Origin: Aliishimia sp045106335
GTDB lineage: Bacteria; Pseudomonadota; Alphaproteobacteria; Rhodobacterales; Rhodobacteraceae
Direction: 5' to 3'
Length of the DNA stretch: 50,386 bases
Assembly: GCA_045106335.1 (NCBI GenBank)
Contig: JBGCEM010000153.1
Span: 1 to 50,386 of the forward strand
The position numbers and the translations under genes are program-made. The notes below the pieces were generated by a model. It was not told the DNA's origin, made no database searches, and saw nothing but the letters and a program-made list of their open reading frames with translations. Of the stretch, positions 33,820 to 42,937 are shown piece after piece; within the stretch, counting starts at the first letter, position 1, and every line of letters starts with the position of its first letter.

Positions 33820-34748
33820 GCGCTTGCCTCTTGCTCTTTGACCAGGCCGACAAAGATATCTTCCAGGCTGGATTGACGCGTCACCACATCGCGCAGCTGC
33901 AAGCCTGCATCCGCGACATCGCGCAAAAGCTGAGTAATTCCAGTGCGTTCGCGTCGCGTGTCATAACTGTAGGTCAAAGTGTTGGGGTCTTTGAGTGCCA
34001 GCTCATACTGCGCCAGTGATGCAGGGATCGTTTCAATCGGATCTGCGATTTGCACATCTAGCTGTTTTTGCCCCATCTGCTGCATCAGCTCGGCTTTTTC
34101 CTGCACCAACAGCAATTCGCCTTTGTTGATCACCCCCACACGGTCGGCAATCGCCTCGGCTTCTTCGATGTAATGGGTGGTCAGGATGATCGTAACACCG
34201 TCCGCTTTCATGCCCGCCACAATGTCCCACATGTCTTTGCGCAGCTCGACATCCACACCGGCGCTCGGTTCGTCCAAGAACAACACGCGCGGCTCATGGG
34301 CCAGCGCTTTGGCAATCATTACCCGGCGGCGCATCCCCCCCGACAACTCGCGGATTTGGCTGTCTTTCTTGTCCCACAGACTCAGTTTCTTAAGCAGGTC
34401 TTCAACCACAGAATCCTGTCTAGGCCGACCAAACAGTCCGCGCGAAAACCGCACGGTGTTGATGACCTTTTCAAACGGTTCCAACGCGACTTCCTGCGGC
34501 ACCAAGCCAATCAAACTACGCGCGGCGCGATAATCTTGGATGATATCATGCCCACCAACGCTTACCGTGCCCGAAGTTGGCGTGGTGATCCCGCAGACCG
34601 TGGAAATCAACGTCGTCTTGCCCGCCCCATTCGGTCCCAGCAATGCGATGATCTCGCCTTCTTGGATGTTAAGCGAGACCCCTTTCAGCGCTTCAAACCC
34701 GTCCGCATAGGATTTTTTCAGGTCTTTGATCTTGAGAATGGCGGGCAT
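33816..34748 (-). CDS. ABC-2 type exporter ATPase (YadG-like)
   Basis: A 310-aa ATPase: Walker A LLGPNGAGKTT (~residue 36), Q-loop VPQEVAL (~85), signature LSGGMRRRV (~139), Walker B VLFLDEPS (~157) and H-loop TTHY (~193). A ~75-residue C-terminal extension (from ~235) is common in this exporter class. Full length. It pairs with the downstream permease through an ATGA overlap. About 100 bases separate it from the CoxG-like gene upstream, with no clear terminator. Confidence 0.9.
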   Translation of the reverse strand: MPAILKIKDLKKSYADGFEALKGVSLNIQEGEIIALLGPNGAGKTTLISTVCGITTPTSGTVSVGGHDIIQDYRAARSLIGLVPQEVALEPFEKVINTVRFSRGLFGRPRQDSVVEDLLKKLSLWDKKDSQIRELSGGMRRRVMIAKALAHEPRVLFLDEPSAGVDVELRKDMWDIVAGMKADGVTIILTTHYIEEAEAIADRVGVINKGELLLVQEKAELMQQMGQKQLDVQIADPIETIPASLAQYELALKDPNTLTYSYDTRRERTGITQLLRDVADAGLQLRDVVTRQSSLEDIFVGLVKEQEASA

Positions 34749-34850
34749 GGTGTGTCTCCGAACGGTGCACGCAGTCTAGCGCGGCGCGGCCCCACGCACC
34801 AGCGCGCCCGCCCGCAAGGCGCTGTGCAGATTTGCACAAATCTGGTTAGG

Positions 34851-35363
34851 TTATGCGCGGCCCGTCAGTTTTTTAAACCAACCGCGTTTGACTTCACCCG
34901 CTTCAGATGTGTCATCGTCGGCCGGACCTTCTAGAACTTCTTGCAAGTTGGCGAAGAACTGATCGGCCATTTTCTTGGCGAACCCATCAATAATCCGACT
35001 GCCCAGTTGCGCCAACTTTCCACCGACTTTGGCATCGACCTCATAAGCCAGCTCAGTTCCGCCATCTTTGGCTGTCATCGTGACCTCGGCCCCGCCTTTG
35101 GCAAACCCAGCGGCCCCGCCTTTGCCCTCGCCCGAAATCGTGATGGATTGACCGGGCACCAGGTTCGACAAGGTCACAACGCCTTTGAAGGTAGCTTTCA
35201 CTGGGCCGACTTTCTGTACCACCACCGCTTCGAACCCGTCTTCCACAGATCCTGCCACCTCTTGCGCGCCCGGCACGCAGGCTTTCAGGACTTCGGGTTC
35301 CAGCAACGCGGCGTAAACTTCGGCGGGGCTGGCAGCGATTTGGCGGGTATCGGTCATGTGCAT
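34851..35363 (-). CDS. CoxG-like SRPBCC-fold protein
   Basis: A 170-aa protein of the carbon monoxide dehydrogenase subunit G family. The N-terminus MHMTDTRQIAASPAEVYAAL and the block KVGPVKATFKGVVTLSNL are typical. The fold is a hydrophobic-cavity SRPBCC/START domain. A short Asp/Glu linker and a basic tail (KRGWFKKLTGRA) follow, perhaps for membrane contact. CoxG helps assemble or recruit CO dehydrogenase to the membrane, but no coxSML genes lie here, so a more general role is likely. Start ATG at 35363 (or 35357); the open frame extends further to 35549 across the divergent promoter region and is rejected. Confidence 0.8.
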   Translation of the reverse strand: MHMTDTRQIAASPAEVYAALLEPEVLKACVPGAQEVAGSVEDGFEAVVVQKVGPVKATFKGVVTLSNLVPGQSITISGEGKGGAAGFAKGGAEVTMTAKDGGTELAYEVDAKVGGKLAQLGSRIIDGFAKKMADQFFANLQEVLEGPADDDTSEAGEVKRGWFKKLTGRA

Positions 35364-35457
35364 GGCAACGGTCTCTCTCACTTTGTCGCATTTTGTTACC
35401 GGAGATTCTGGCAGAGGGCCATTGCGCAATTGGTCGAACATCGCATAGCCCTGTGGG

Positions 35458-36438
35458 ATGACCACCCCCGCGCCCTCTTCTACGACCCTTGGCATCTTGT
35501 TCGTGCTGGCGGGTGTCATCTGCATTTCGGTCAATGACCTGGTCATCAAACAGCTGTCGGGCGACTATTCGCTGCACCAATCGGTGTTTATCCGGTCCAC
35601 CATCGGCATCCTGTTTTCGCTGATCCTGGTGCAGCTTGAAGGTGGCTGGCGGATTTTGCGGACCAAGACACCGTTTTGGCACGCGTTTCGCGGTATTCTA
35701 ATTGTAATCGCCAATATGACCTATTTCGCCGCATTGGCCGCCTTGCCCTTGGCAGATGTGACGGCCCTGTTCTTTGCCGCCCCCTTATTCATCACTTTGC
35801 TGTCGATCCCGATCTTGGGGGAAAAGGTCGGGCTTTTGCGGATGGGCGCAGTCAGTGTGGGCTTTATCGGGGTGGTTATCATGCAGCGCCCCTGGGAAGA
35901 CGCAGGCAGCATCGACGTGCCCCGCATCGTGTTGGTTTTGCCCGTGATCGCGGCATTCACCTATGCGCTGAACCAGATCCTGACGCGTAAATTGGGCGGT
36001 GCGACGAAAGCATCAGCCATGGCTGTTTATATTCAGGCCACCTTTATTGTGGTGTCTTTGGGGTTTTATGTGGCGGCGGGCGATGGACGTTATGCGCAAG
36101 GGCAAACCAATGAAAGCCTGATTTTCCTGCTGCGCGCTTGGACTTGGCCGACGGCGCAGGATTGGCCTTATTTCATCGTGCTTGGCGTGAATTCCGCCGC
36201 GATTGGCTATTGTCTAAGCCAAGCGTATCGTCTTGCGGATGCAGCGACAGTTGCGCCTTACGAATATATCGGTCTGCCGCTGGCAGTTTTCTGGGGCTGG
36301 GTTATTTTTGCGGAATTGCCCGTGCTAGAGGTCTGGATTGGGATCGCGCTGATCTTGGGGGCGGGTTTGTTTGTTTTTCTGCGCGAGCAGCAAAAATCCC
36401 GCGCGGTGCTGCGCGCCTCAAAAATCACCACGCGTTAG
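35458..36438 (+). CDS. DMT-superfamily permease (EamA type)
   Basis: A 326-aa membrane protein with ten hydrophobic helices in two EamA repeats (~15-145 and ~160-300). LFFAAPLFITLLSIPILGEKVG marks the end of the first repeat. It is not a close copy of the permease at 8325-9194. Substrate not predictable. It is divergent from the CoxG-like gene and convergent with the TRAP dctM gene, with two bases between stops. It forms the left boundary of the GC-richer island. Confidence 0.8.
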   Translation: MTTPAPSSTTLGILFVLAGVICISVNDLVIKQLSGDYSLHQSVFIRSTIGILFSLILVQLEGGWRILRTKTPFWHAFRGILIVIANMTYFAALAALPLADVTALFFAAPLFITLLSIPILGEKVGLLRMGAVSVGFIGVVIMQRPWEDAGSIDVPRIVLVLPVIAAFTYALNQILTRKLGGATKASAMAVYIQATFIVVSLGFYVAAGDGRYAQGQTNESLIFLLRAWTWPTAQDWPYFIVLGVNSAAIGYCLSQAYRLADAATVAPYEYIGLPLAVFWGWVIFAELPVLEVWIGIALILGAGLFVFLREQQKSRAVLRASKITTR

Positions 36439-36440
36439 GG

Positions 36441-37748
36441 TTAAAGCGACGGCAACCACAGCGCCAATTGCGGCATCGCGATCAGCAAGGCCACCAGAAG
36501 CAGCGAACAGCCGATAAATGGAAAGGCCGAGCTATAGATCTGCCGCATCGTCGTGTCCGGCGGGGCCACGCCCTTCATCACGAACAAAAGCAATCCAAAG
36601 GGCGGCGTTGTGAAGCTTATTTCCAGCGCCAAAAGCATGATCAGCCCGAACCAGATCGGATCGAACCCAAGACTAAGCGCCAGCGGGAAAAAGATCGGAA
36701 CAGTCAGCAGCATCATGGAAATCTGCTCCATGAACATGCCCAAAAGCAGCAGGACCGCGAACATCACCAGCAGCATGATCAGCGGCGCCAGATCGAATGA
36801 GGTGGCCCAGTTCACCAACCCGCGCGAGGCCCCGGAAAACGCCAGAAGCTGGCTGAACGTGGCCGAGCCGAACACGATCAGATAGGCCATCAAGGTGACG
36901 CGCAGCGCCCCAGTGATCGATTTTCGCATCGCATCCAGTGTCAGGCAGCGAAACAGCGCCGCCAGGATCAGAACTCCCAACGCGCCAAAGGCCGCAGCCT
37001 CAGAGGGGGTGACAAAGCCTTGGATCATCAGCACGATAATCACCACCATCACGCCAACCATGGGCACGACCTCGGTGCACAGCAGCTTCAGTTTCTGCCC
37101 CCAAGTCATCGGCGCGACATCATAGGCAGGGGCTGCGTCGGGATCCATCTTTGTCTGCAGCCAGATCGTCGCGATGTAAAAGCTGGCAAGGATCAGCCCT
37201 GGGATGACCCCTGCAATCAGCAATGCCGCCACATCGATCTGCGCCAAGGTGGCCAGAAGTACGGCAAGCGCCGAAGGCGGGATAATGATCGCCAGCCCGC
37301 CGGTGCCCAGAATGGGTCCGATGCTCATATGCGGTTTATAGCCCCGGCGTTGCATTTCTGGCACCATAAGCGATCCCAACAGCGCTGTGGATCCCATGGA
37401 CGATCCCGACAGCGTCGAAAAGGCCGTGCCGCCCAGAACCGTCACATAGCTAAGCCGTCCGGGCAGACGCCCCAGAAGCTTGTCGATGGCATTGAACATG
37501 CGCCCACCCAGCCCGGTATGAAAGAAAATCTCGCCCATCAGCAGGAACAGCGGGATCGGCACCAGCGCGTATTTTGTCAACGCGCCCAAGCCATTGTTCA
37601 ACAACTGGCCCACGCCGCGCTCGCCGCCCATAAAGATATAGGCCCCCAAAATGTTCGCCGCCAGAAAGGCCAAGGCAACAGGCATGCCAAGCGCCATCAG
37701 GAAAATGATCGCGCCGACCAGCAGGGCGAGGGCCTCGAACCACTCCAT
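36441..37748 (-). CDS. dctM: TRAP transporter large permease subunit
   Basis: A 435-aa protein with about 12-13 helices, the DctM pattern including GGTAFSTLSGSSMGSTALLG (~residue 113) and the C-terminal FTTPPFGLLLFVMKGVAPPDTT motif. It is the channel-forming subunit of a sodium-coupled tripartite transporter for an organic acid or similar solute. Its start shares one base with the dctQ stop. Terminal gene of the gntR-leuCD-dctPQM run on the minus strand. Confidence 0.93.
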   Translation of the reverse strand: MEWFEALALLVGAIIFLMALGMPVALAFLAANILGAYIFMGGERGVGQLLNNGLGALTKYALVPIPLFLLMGEIFFHTGLGGRMFNAIDKLLGRLPGRLSYVTVLGGTAFSTLSGSSMGSTALLGSLMVPEMQRRGYKPHMSIGPILGTGGLAIIIPPSALAVLLATLAQIDVAALLIAGVIPGLILASFYIATIWLQTKMDPDAAPAYDVAPMTWGQKLKLLCTEVVPMVGVMVVIIVLMIQGFVTPSEAAAFGALGVLILAALFRCLTLDAMRKSITGALRVTLMAYLIVFGSATFSQLLAFSGASRGLVNWATSFDLAPLIMLLVMFAVLLLLGMFMEQISMMLLTVPIFFPLALSLGFDPIWFGLIMLLALEISFTTPPFGLLLFVMKGVAPPDTTMRQIYSSAFPFIGCSLLLVALLIAMPQLALWLPSL

Positions 37749-38248
37749 TATTCGTGAATCCCCGCTTCGCCCGAATGCATCAGGTTATCGCCAAAAACAA
37801 AGCGCGAAAATTCAATTGCCATCAGTCCGAAACTGAGCGGGAAGGCAATGGTCAGCATCCAACGCGGATAGTAATAGGCACGCGTGTCATAATCGCCGCG
37901 CGCGATATTCTTGGTGAAAAGCTCAACGCCCTTCCAAGCAAGGATGACGCAGACCAGAACGCAGGCCACCGCCACAATCCGGGACACAACGCGCCGCGCC
38001 CCATCGGGCAGCGCCGCGGTGACCAGTTCGATATGCACATGCCCCTTTTCACGCACCAGCCACGGCGCGCCCAGCATGGTCATATACAAAAGCCCATATT
38101 CAGCCGAGGTGAACAGCCATGCGAAAGGCTGCAGCCCCGCATTGCGCATCAACACCGAAACAATAACCGACACCATCAGCCACACCAATGTCGCCCCCGC
38201 AAGGACGGCCAAAAAGTTCACCACAAAGGCAAGGCTGCGCGCAATCAT
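37748..38248 (-). CDS. dctQ: TRAP transporter small permease subunit
   Basis: A 166-aa protein with four helices (~10-32, 50-70, 90-112, 130-150) and the MTMLGAPWLVREKGHVHIEL segment typical of DctQ. It joins DctM in the membrane. It overlaps dctM by one base and is separated from dctP by 54 bases that hold a GC hairpin. Confidence 0.92.
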   Translation of the reverse strand: MIARSLAFVVNFLAVLAGATLVWLMVSVIVSVLMRNAGLQPFAWLFTSAEYGLLYMTMLGAPWLVREKGHVHIELVTAALPDGARRVVSRIVAVACVLVCVILAWKGVELFTKNIARGDYDTRAYYYPRWMLTIAFPLSFGLMAIEFSRFVFGDNLMHSGEAGIHE

Positions 38249-38268
38249 CGATATTTGTCCAAAGAAAC

Positions 38269-38295
38269 GCGGGCCAGCCGGTTTGGCCAGCCCGC
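38269..38295 (-). terminator. Intercistronic hairpin between dctP and dctQ
   Basis: A 27-base palindrome-like element with GCGGGC/GCCCGC outer arms (38269-38274 with 38290-38295) and an inner GCC/GGC pairing. On the minus strand it is followed by a partly U-rich stretch. Such elements often act as attenuators or 3' stabilisers giving the binding-protein gene higher expression than the permease genes. Confidence 0.5.
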
Positions 38296-38302
38296 AGGTC
38301 CG

Positions 38303-39316
38303 TTACTTGGCCGCGTCAAGGTCATAGAACAGCTCAAGCAGACGGTCATAATTGCCTGTGCCGCCCGGCTGTTCTGCCATCAGGGACTTCATCCGCTCCC
38401 ACGTCTTTTCACGCGCCGCGGCCAGATAATTCGCCTTGGCTTCGCCTTCCAGGCTGACGACCTTCATGCCCGCCGCATCAAGTGCGGCAAAGTCTTCGTC
38501 CCGCTTGGCGCGCAGGGCTTCGACGCTGTCCTTTTCATGCTGGATCGCGACGTCTTGCACGATTTTGCGGGCCTCTTCGGACAACGACTCCCACTTTTCA
38601 TTGTTCACGATCACGCCCAGATCGGTCGAAAAGAAGCACGGCTCAATGCGGTAATTCAGGAACTCGTTCCACTTAAGATCAATCAACCCGATCTGAGTCC
38701 AGCCCGTCGCATCCACCACACCGCGTTGCAACGCCGAGTACACCTCGCCCGTGGGCAGATCGATCACTTGGGCATTCAGATAATTGGTGAAAAACGCGTT
38801 ATAAACGTTGTTGCCGCGCAGCTTAAGCCCGTCGACTTCCAGATTGCCATCGGCGTCAAAGGTCGGCTCATTGCGGGTCCACAGGTTATAGCACACGCCG
38901 CTGTCGAACCAACCAAGATATTTCAGCCCCATCTTTTCCTGATGGATCTGATCGATCAGCTCGGTGCCGCCATTCATACGCGTTTCCACAGCCGTCAGGT
39001 TGGATGCCACCATCGCGTCCTTTTCAGGCAGCGCACCGCCATAGAAAGACCCTGGCGTGTAAACCATGTCCACAATGCCATCGCGCACCGCGTCGGGCTG
39101 CTGGAACATGCCAATCGCTTCGGGCCCGCCGCGCACATCAATGCGCACAACGCCCTCGCCCGCAGCATTCACCTTGTCCACAAAGGACAGGAAGCTTTTC
39201 GTATAGATCAGGCTTTCCGGAAACGCATGCACGGCTGAAATCGTGTCCTCGGACTGGGCCATCCCGGCAATCAAGCTTGAGCTGGCCAGAACGCCGCCCC
39301 AAAGTGTCATCTTCAT
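38303..39316 (-). CDS. dctP: TRAP transporter substrate-binding protein
   Basis: A 337-aa periplasmic solute receptor with an N-terminal signal peptide (MKMTLWGGVLASSSLIAGMAQS, cleavage near residue 22). The mature part follows DctP layout: DGIVDMVYTPGSF (~80), LKLRGNN (~168), the LPTGEVYSALQRGVVDATG block (~190) and NNEKWESLSEEARK (~245). In DctP proteins an Arg in the LxLRxx segment binds the ligand carboxylate; the Arg of LKLRGNN fits, so a carboxylated substrate is likely. Position next to leuCD-like genes suggests it imports the substrate of the island's pathway. Confidence 0.9.
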   Translation of the reverse strand: MKMTLWGGVLASSSLIAGMAQSEDTISAVHAFPESLIYTKSFLSFVDKVNAAGEGVVRIDVRGGPEAIGMFQQPDAVRDGIVDMVYTPGSFYGGALPEKDAMVASNLTAVETRMNGGTELIDQIHQEKMGLKYLGWFDSGVCYNLWTRNEPTFDADGNLEVDGLKLRGNNVYNAFFTNYLNAQVIDLPTGEVYSALQRGVVDATGWTQIGLIDLKWNEFLNYRIEPCFFSTDLGVIVNNEKWESLSEEARKIVQDVAIQHEKDSVEALRAKRDEDFAALDAAGMKVVSLEGEAKANYLAAAREKTWERMKSLMAEQPGGTGNYDRLLELFYDLDAAK

Positions 39317-39401
39317 GTGAAGTCTCCCTTTTATGTTGTGACGAAATCTAATTCGCCTTTCGTGTTGACCCCATTTTGAAGGCCGGTTTTGTGCGCACAG
39401 C

Positions 39402-40010
39402 TCAGTCTCTGGGCGGGATCGCGGCCCAAGGATTTCGGGTGTGATAGGTGGATCGGTACGCGGCGATGTCTGCGCTGTGCGCCTGTGTCAGGTCGATATC
39501 ATCCCATCCGTTAATCAGTTTTGTGCGCCATGTATCTTCAAGCGCGAACTGGATCTGGTCTTGCCCAAAGGTGGCGCGATATGTGTCCAAATCTATGGTG
39601 ACGGCAGAAAAATCTGTGCGAGGGCTTTGCAGCTTGGCGAATATGGCCGCGTCGATCTGTGCGGGCAGCAAACCGTTATTGACAGCGTTGCTTGCGAAAA
39701 TATCGCCAAAACTAGGGGCAAGCACCGCGCGAAAGCCCGCATCCACCAGCGCATAGACCGCCGCTTCGCGCGAAGAGCCGCAGCCAAAATTGTCCCCCGC
39801 CACCAGCACGCTGGCGCCCAAGGCCGCGTTCAGCGCAAAGCCCGCATCAAGCGCGCCCGTGTCGGTGCGGCGCAGATCATGCAGCAGATACGTCCCATAG
39901 CCCGCGCTGCGTGGCGTCGACATAAAGCGTGCCGGGATCAGTTGATCCGTGTCGATATTGGACATCGCCAGCAAGGCAGCCCGCCCGCGATGTTTGCGCC
40001 ATCCCACCAT
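39402..40010 (-). CDS. LeuD-like small subunit of an aconitase-family (de)hydratase
   Basis: A 202-aa swivel domain: NIDTDQLIPARFM (~residue 18) and GDNFGCGSSREAA (~72), both diagnostic for LeuD-type small subunits. The partner large subunit is encoded directly upstream with a one-base overlap. Context does not suit leucine synthesis: no leuA, leuB or attenuator is near, and the pair is joined to a GntR regulator, a TRAP transporter and ring-opening enzymes. I infer a hydratase for a substituted maleate or malate (dimethylmaleate or citraconate type). Confidence 0.8.
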   Translation of the reverse strand: MVGWRKHRGRAALLAMSNIDTDQLIPARFMSTPRSAGYGTYLLHDLRRTDTGALDAGFALNAALGASVLVAGDNFGCGSSREAAVYALVDAGFRAVLAPSFGDIFASNAVNNGLLPAQIDAAIFAKLQSPRTDFSAVTIDLDTYRATFGQDQIQFALEDTWRTKLINGWDDIDLTQAHSADIAAYRSTYHTRNPWAAIPPRD

Positions 40011-41416
40011 CAGACCGCCCGCCCTTGCAGCACATCGCGCACATCACAAATTTGCCCCGTCAGCGCCGCCGCCGCGACCATTGCCGGCGACATCAGATGC
40101 GTGCGCGCGCCGCGCCCCTGACGCCCCTTGAAGTTGCGGTTGGTTGACGACGCACAGCGTTTTTGCGCGCCCACAAGGTCTCCGTTCATGCCCACGCACA
40201 TCGAGCATCCCGCATCGGCCCAATCCAGCCCGGCCTGCTTGAACACGGTGTCCAACCCTTCTTGCTCGGCCCGCGCCTTGACCAGCTGCGATCCGGGCGA
40301 CACCAGCCCCGGCACCTTGGCCCGCTGTCCCAACAACACTTGCGCCGCAGCGCGCAAATCCTCGATCCGCCCATTGGTGCAGGACCCGATAAACACTTGA
40401 TCCACATGCGTGCCAGCCAGCGCCTGACCCGCCCGCAGCCCCATATAGTCCAGCGCGTCCGCGACCGCGGTGGCCTTTTGGCCCGTCAGTGTCGCAGGAT
40501 CAGGCAGGCGCGCGTCAATGGGCAAGGCCTGATGCGGACTGGTGCCCCATGTCACCGTCGGCGCGATCTGGGCGGCGTCGAACTGCACGTCGCGGTCAAA
40601 CTCTGCGCCATCATCGGCTTGTAGCACCGCCCAGGCCCGGACCGCGTCGTCCCACGCAGCGCCTTTGGGCGCAAAGGGCCGGTCTTTGACATAGGCTGTG
40701 GTCACCGCATCCGGGGCGATCATGCCGAACCGCGCACCGCCCTCAATCGACAGGTTGCACAAGGTCATGCGCCCCTCCATCGACAAGGCGCGAATGGCAC
40801 TGCCCGCATATTCCACAGCATGACCCTGCGCCCCGCTTGTGCCCAGCGTCGCAATCCAGTTCAGCGCGATATCCTTGGCCGTCACCCCCGGCGCCAGTGC
40901 GCCGTCTACAGCAATGCGCATGGTCTTGGGCTTTTTTTGCCAGATCGTCTGCGTTGCCAGCACATGCGCCACTTCGCTGGCCCCAATCCCGAAAGCCAGC
41001 GCACCAAACGCGCCGTGGGTCGAGGTATGGCTGTCCCCGCAATTGACCAAAAGCCCGGGCAGGGTCAGCCCTTGTTCCGGGCCAAGAACATGCACGATGC
41101 CTTGCGCGGGGTCCTCAAGGTCAAAGATGCGCAGACCATGACGGGCGGCATTGCTGCGCAATGTGTTGATCATCTGCGCAATCTGGGGATCCGTAATGCG
41201 ACCCCGCCCGCGTGTCGGTGCATAGTGATCAACCACCGCAAATGTATTTTCGGGCGCGGCCATTGGCTGATGCCGCTGCGCAAGCTTGGCAAACGCATGG
41301 TGTGAACCTTCATGCACCAGATGCCGATCTACCCACAACAAAGACGTACCATCAGCGCGCTTCAGGATTTCATGGGCAGCCCAAAGCTTGTCCAATAAAG
41401 TTTGTGGTTGGCTCAT
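40010..41416 (-). CDS. LeuC-like large subunit of an aconitase-family (de)hydratase
   Basis: A 468-aa Fe-S hydro-lyase subunit. The 4Fe-4S ligands are visible: Cys in FIGSCTNGRI (~residue 350) and the C-x2-C pair in GCSMCVGMN (~410-413). HxGxxHTSTHGAFG-like (SHTSTHGAFGAL, ~133) and NRNFKGRQGRGARTHLMSP complete the active site. Length is that of LeuC. The ATG at 41416 overlaps the gntR stop by 4 bases. Substrate is most likely not isopropylmalate, for the reasons given at the small subunit. A true leuCD for leucine synthesis would then lie elsewhere in the genome. Confidence 0.85.
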   Translation of the reverse strand: MSQPQTLLDKLWAAHEILKRADGTSLLWVDRHLVHEGSHHAFAKLAQRHQPMAAPENTFAVVDHYAPTRGRGRITDPQIAQMINTLRSNAARHGLRIFDLEDPAQGIVHVLGPEQGLTLPGLLVNCGDSHTSTHGAFGALAFGIGASEVAHVLATQTIWQKKPKTMRIAVDGALAPGVTAKDIALNWIATLGTSGAQGHAVEYAGSAIRALSMEGRMTLCNLSIEGGARFGMIAPDAVTTAYVKDRPFAPKGAAWDDAVRAWAVLQADDGAEFDRDVQFDAAQIAPTVTWGTSPHQALPIDARLPDPATLTGQKATAVADALDYMGLRAGQALAGTHVDQVFIGSCTNGRIEDLRAAAQVLLGQRAKVPGLVSPGSQLVKARAEQEGLDTVFKQAGLDWADAGCSMCVGMNGDLVGAQKRCASSTNRNFKGRQGRGARTHLMSPAMVAAAALTGQICDVRDVLQGRAV

Positions 41417-42282
41417 GGCTGCACCTGCGTGCCCAAATCTTGCTCGGCCTGCCCGATCGCGGGTTCCCAATGACGCCCCTGCCCGTCCCCGACCCGCACC
41501 AGCGGCATTTCAAGACTGAACATATCCGGGCGATACAGACCCGACAGATATTCAACGCCCCGCCCATGCACATCGCGCACAACCCGGCGCAACGACAGCA
41601 AGGCCGACCCTTCGGCTACATCCAGCGCCTCGGCAATATCCGGGCCGGCAAGGCTGGCCGAGACCGATTGATGCGCGGCCTCGATCTGCACCCCGCTGCG
41701 CTCTAGCAGCTTGAACAATGGCGTCGTGGCCAGATCGTTTTCCGAATAATTCTGCGCGATGTCAGACGGCACATATGTCGTCAGATGCGAAAACGGCACG
41801 GCGCCATCGGCCAAACGCACCCGCGTGGCGATCTGCGCGGTCTCGCCCGGCTCAAGCCCCATCGCGCGGGCCACGTAATCGGGCGGAAGACTGTAGGAAA
41901 ACGACAAAAGCCGCGCTGTGGTGGACTGACCCATTTCCACAAGCTGCGGCATCAATGTGCTAAAATTCAGCGCCGCCCGCGCACCGCGAAGTGCTGCGCT
42001 GCGCACTGTGGTGCCATGACCTGCCCGCTTTTCGATCAAACCAGCCGTACTCAGGGCCTCAAGGGCACGGCGCACGGTCACGCGGGACACCCCGTAAATC
42101 GCCGCCAACTTTTGTTCACCTGGCAGGTTCTCACCATCGCTCAGCCGCCCATCACTGATCTGATCGCGCAAAGACAGGTAGACACGGCGCGCTTTTGCAC
42201 CATCTGGAAGTAGAACCTGCAACGCTGAAATTCCCCCTGCGGACGCTTTGATACGAACCAATAGTGACAGAAAAACCAACAT
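41413..42282 (-). CDS. GntR-family regulator with UTRA (HutC-type) ligand domain
   Basis: A DNA-binding regulator: winged helix from ARRVYLSLRDQI to LIEKRAGHGTTV with recognition segment GVSRVTVRRALEALS, then a UTRA domain of ~150 residues ending RYRPDMFS-like (LYRPDMFSLEM). It probably binds the pathway substrate or an intermediate and controls both divergent transcripts. The start is uncertain: ATG at 42282 gives 289 aa with an odd hydrophobic beginning and poor ribosome site, while a TTG at 42222 with AGGGGGA ahead would give 269 aa, closer to family length. The stop overlaps the leuC-like start (ATGA). Confidence 0.85.
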   Translation of the reverse strand: MLVFLSLLVRIKASAGGISALQVLLPDGAKARRVYLSLRDQISDGRLSDGENLPGEQKLAAIYGVSRVTVRRALEALSTAGLIEKRAGHGTTVRSAALRGARAALNFSTLMPQLVEMGQSTTARLLSFSYSLPPDYVARAMGLEPGETAQIATRVRLADGAVPFSHLTTYVPSDIAQNYSENDLATTPLFKLLERSGVQIEAAHQSVSASLAGPDIAEALDVAEGSALLSLRRVVRDVHGRGVEYLSGLYRPDMFSLEMPLVRVGDGQGRHWEPAIGQAEQDLGTQVQP

Positions 42283-42367
42283 CCTGTCTTTTTGCAAGTA
42301 AAAAATTGACTTAACAAAAAGCCAATAGTTGTATTATCAATCAGACAAGAGCCACAAAGGGTGACAC
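42283..42367. promoter_or_regulatory. Divergent control region of the catabolic island
   Basis: AT-rich, unlike its surroundings. A plus-strand promoter candidate is TTGACT (42306-42311), 17 bases, TTGTAT (42329-42334). An inverted pair TTGT/ACAA (42329-42348) overlaps the -10 position. The word CCAATAGT occurs at 42258-42265 and again at 42322-42329. These are reasonable operator candidates for the GntR-family protein, not proven. Confidence 0.45.
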
Positions 42368-42937
42368 ATGCCGATCGTTCAACTGCATCTGCTGGAAGGC
42401 TATGACGCAAGCGCAAAACAGCGGCTGGGCGATGCGTTGACCGACGCCGTGCGCCTTGTGGTTCCGGCCCCGCCCGAGCTGGTCACACTAATGATCACCG
42501 ACATCCCGGCGCAGAATTACTATCGCGGAGGTACCGCGCGCCACCCCGCCCCGGCGAAACCTGACCCCAGCGGGATCGTGCGCGCGTTTCTGAACGCCAT
42601 GCAAGACCGCGATATCGAAACCGCGCACAGCTACCTAGCCCCGAACTTCACCATGACCTTCCCTGGCACGCCGCCCATGACACAATTGCAGCAGCTGATT
42701 GACTGGGCTAAGCCACGCTATCGCTTCGTGACCAAATCCTATGACGGCTTTGACGCTGTGCAAAGCGCGGGCGATGCAGCCATCGTCTATTGCCGGGGCA
42801 CCTTGTCCGGCCAATGGCCCGATGGCAGCGCCTTTGACGGCATCCGCTTTATCGATCGCTTCGAAGTGATCGGCGATAAACTTATCAAACAGGACGTCTG
42901 GAACGACATTGCCGAAACAAGGACCGCCCCCGCATGA
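42368..42937 (+). CDS. Tautomerase-SnoaL (NTF2-like) fusion protein
   Basis: A 189-aa two-domain protein. Residues 1-58 (MPIVQLHLLEGYDASAKQRL...) form a 4-oxalocrotonate tautomerase-like unit with N-terminal Pro after Met removal. A Pro-rich linker (ARHPAPAKPDP) joins a SnoaL/NTF2-like domain (~68-183) with the usual VRAFLNAMQDRDIETAHSYL and FIDRFEV segments. Fusion of these two small catalytic folds is uncommon. It would act on an enol or unsaturated acid intermediate, perhaps isomerising a double bond for the hydratase or lyase. AAAGGG lies 7 bases before the ATG. First gene of the plus-strand operon. The hyuB start overlaps its stop by 4 bases. Confidence 0.8.
   Translation: MPIVQLHLLEGYDASAKQRLGDALTDAVRLVVPAPPELVTLMITDIPAQNYYRGGTARHPAPAKPDPSGIVRAFLNAMQDRDIETAHSYLAPNFTMTFPGTPPMTQLQQLIDWAKPRYRFVTKSYDGFDAVQSAGDAAIVYCRGTLSGQWPDGSAFDGIRFIDRFEVIGDKLIKQDVWNDIAETRTAPA

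Noticed and set aside
37754..39238. A 494-codon plus-strand open frame opposite the TRAP genes
   Set aside because: It is the antisense of dctQ and dctP, rich in His, Arg and Gln, with no domain. Long shadows are usual in GC-rich DNA.
39402..41416. Leucine biosynthesis leuCD
   Set aside because: Family match is good, but the operon context (GntR, TRAP, HyuAB, lyase) and absence of leuA/leuB nearby favour a catabolic hydratase, so no leu gene symbols were given.
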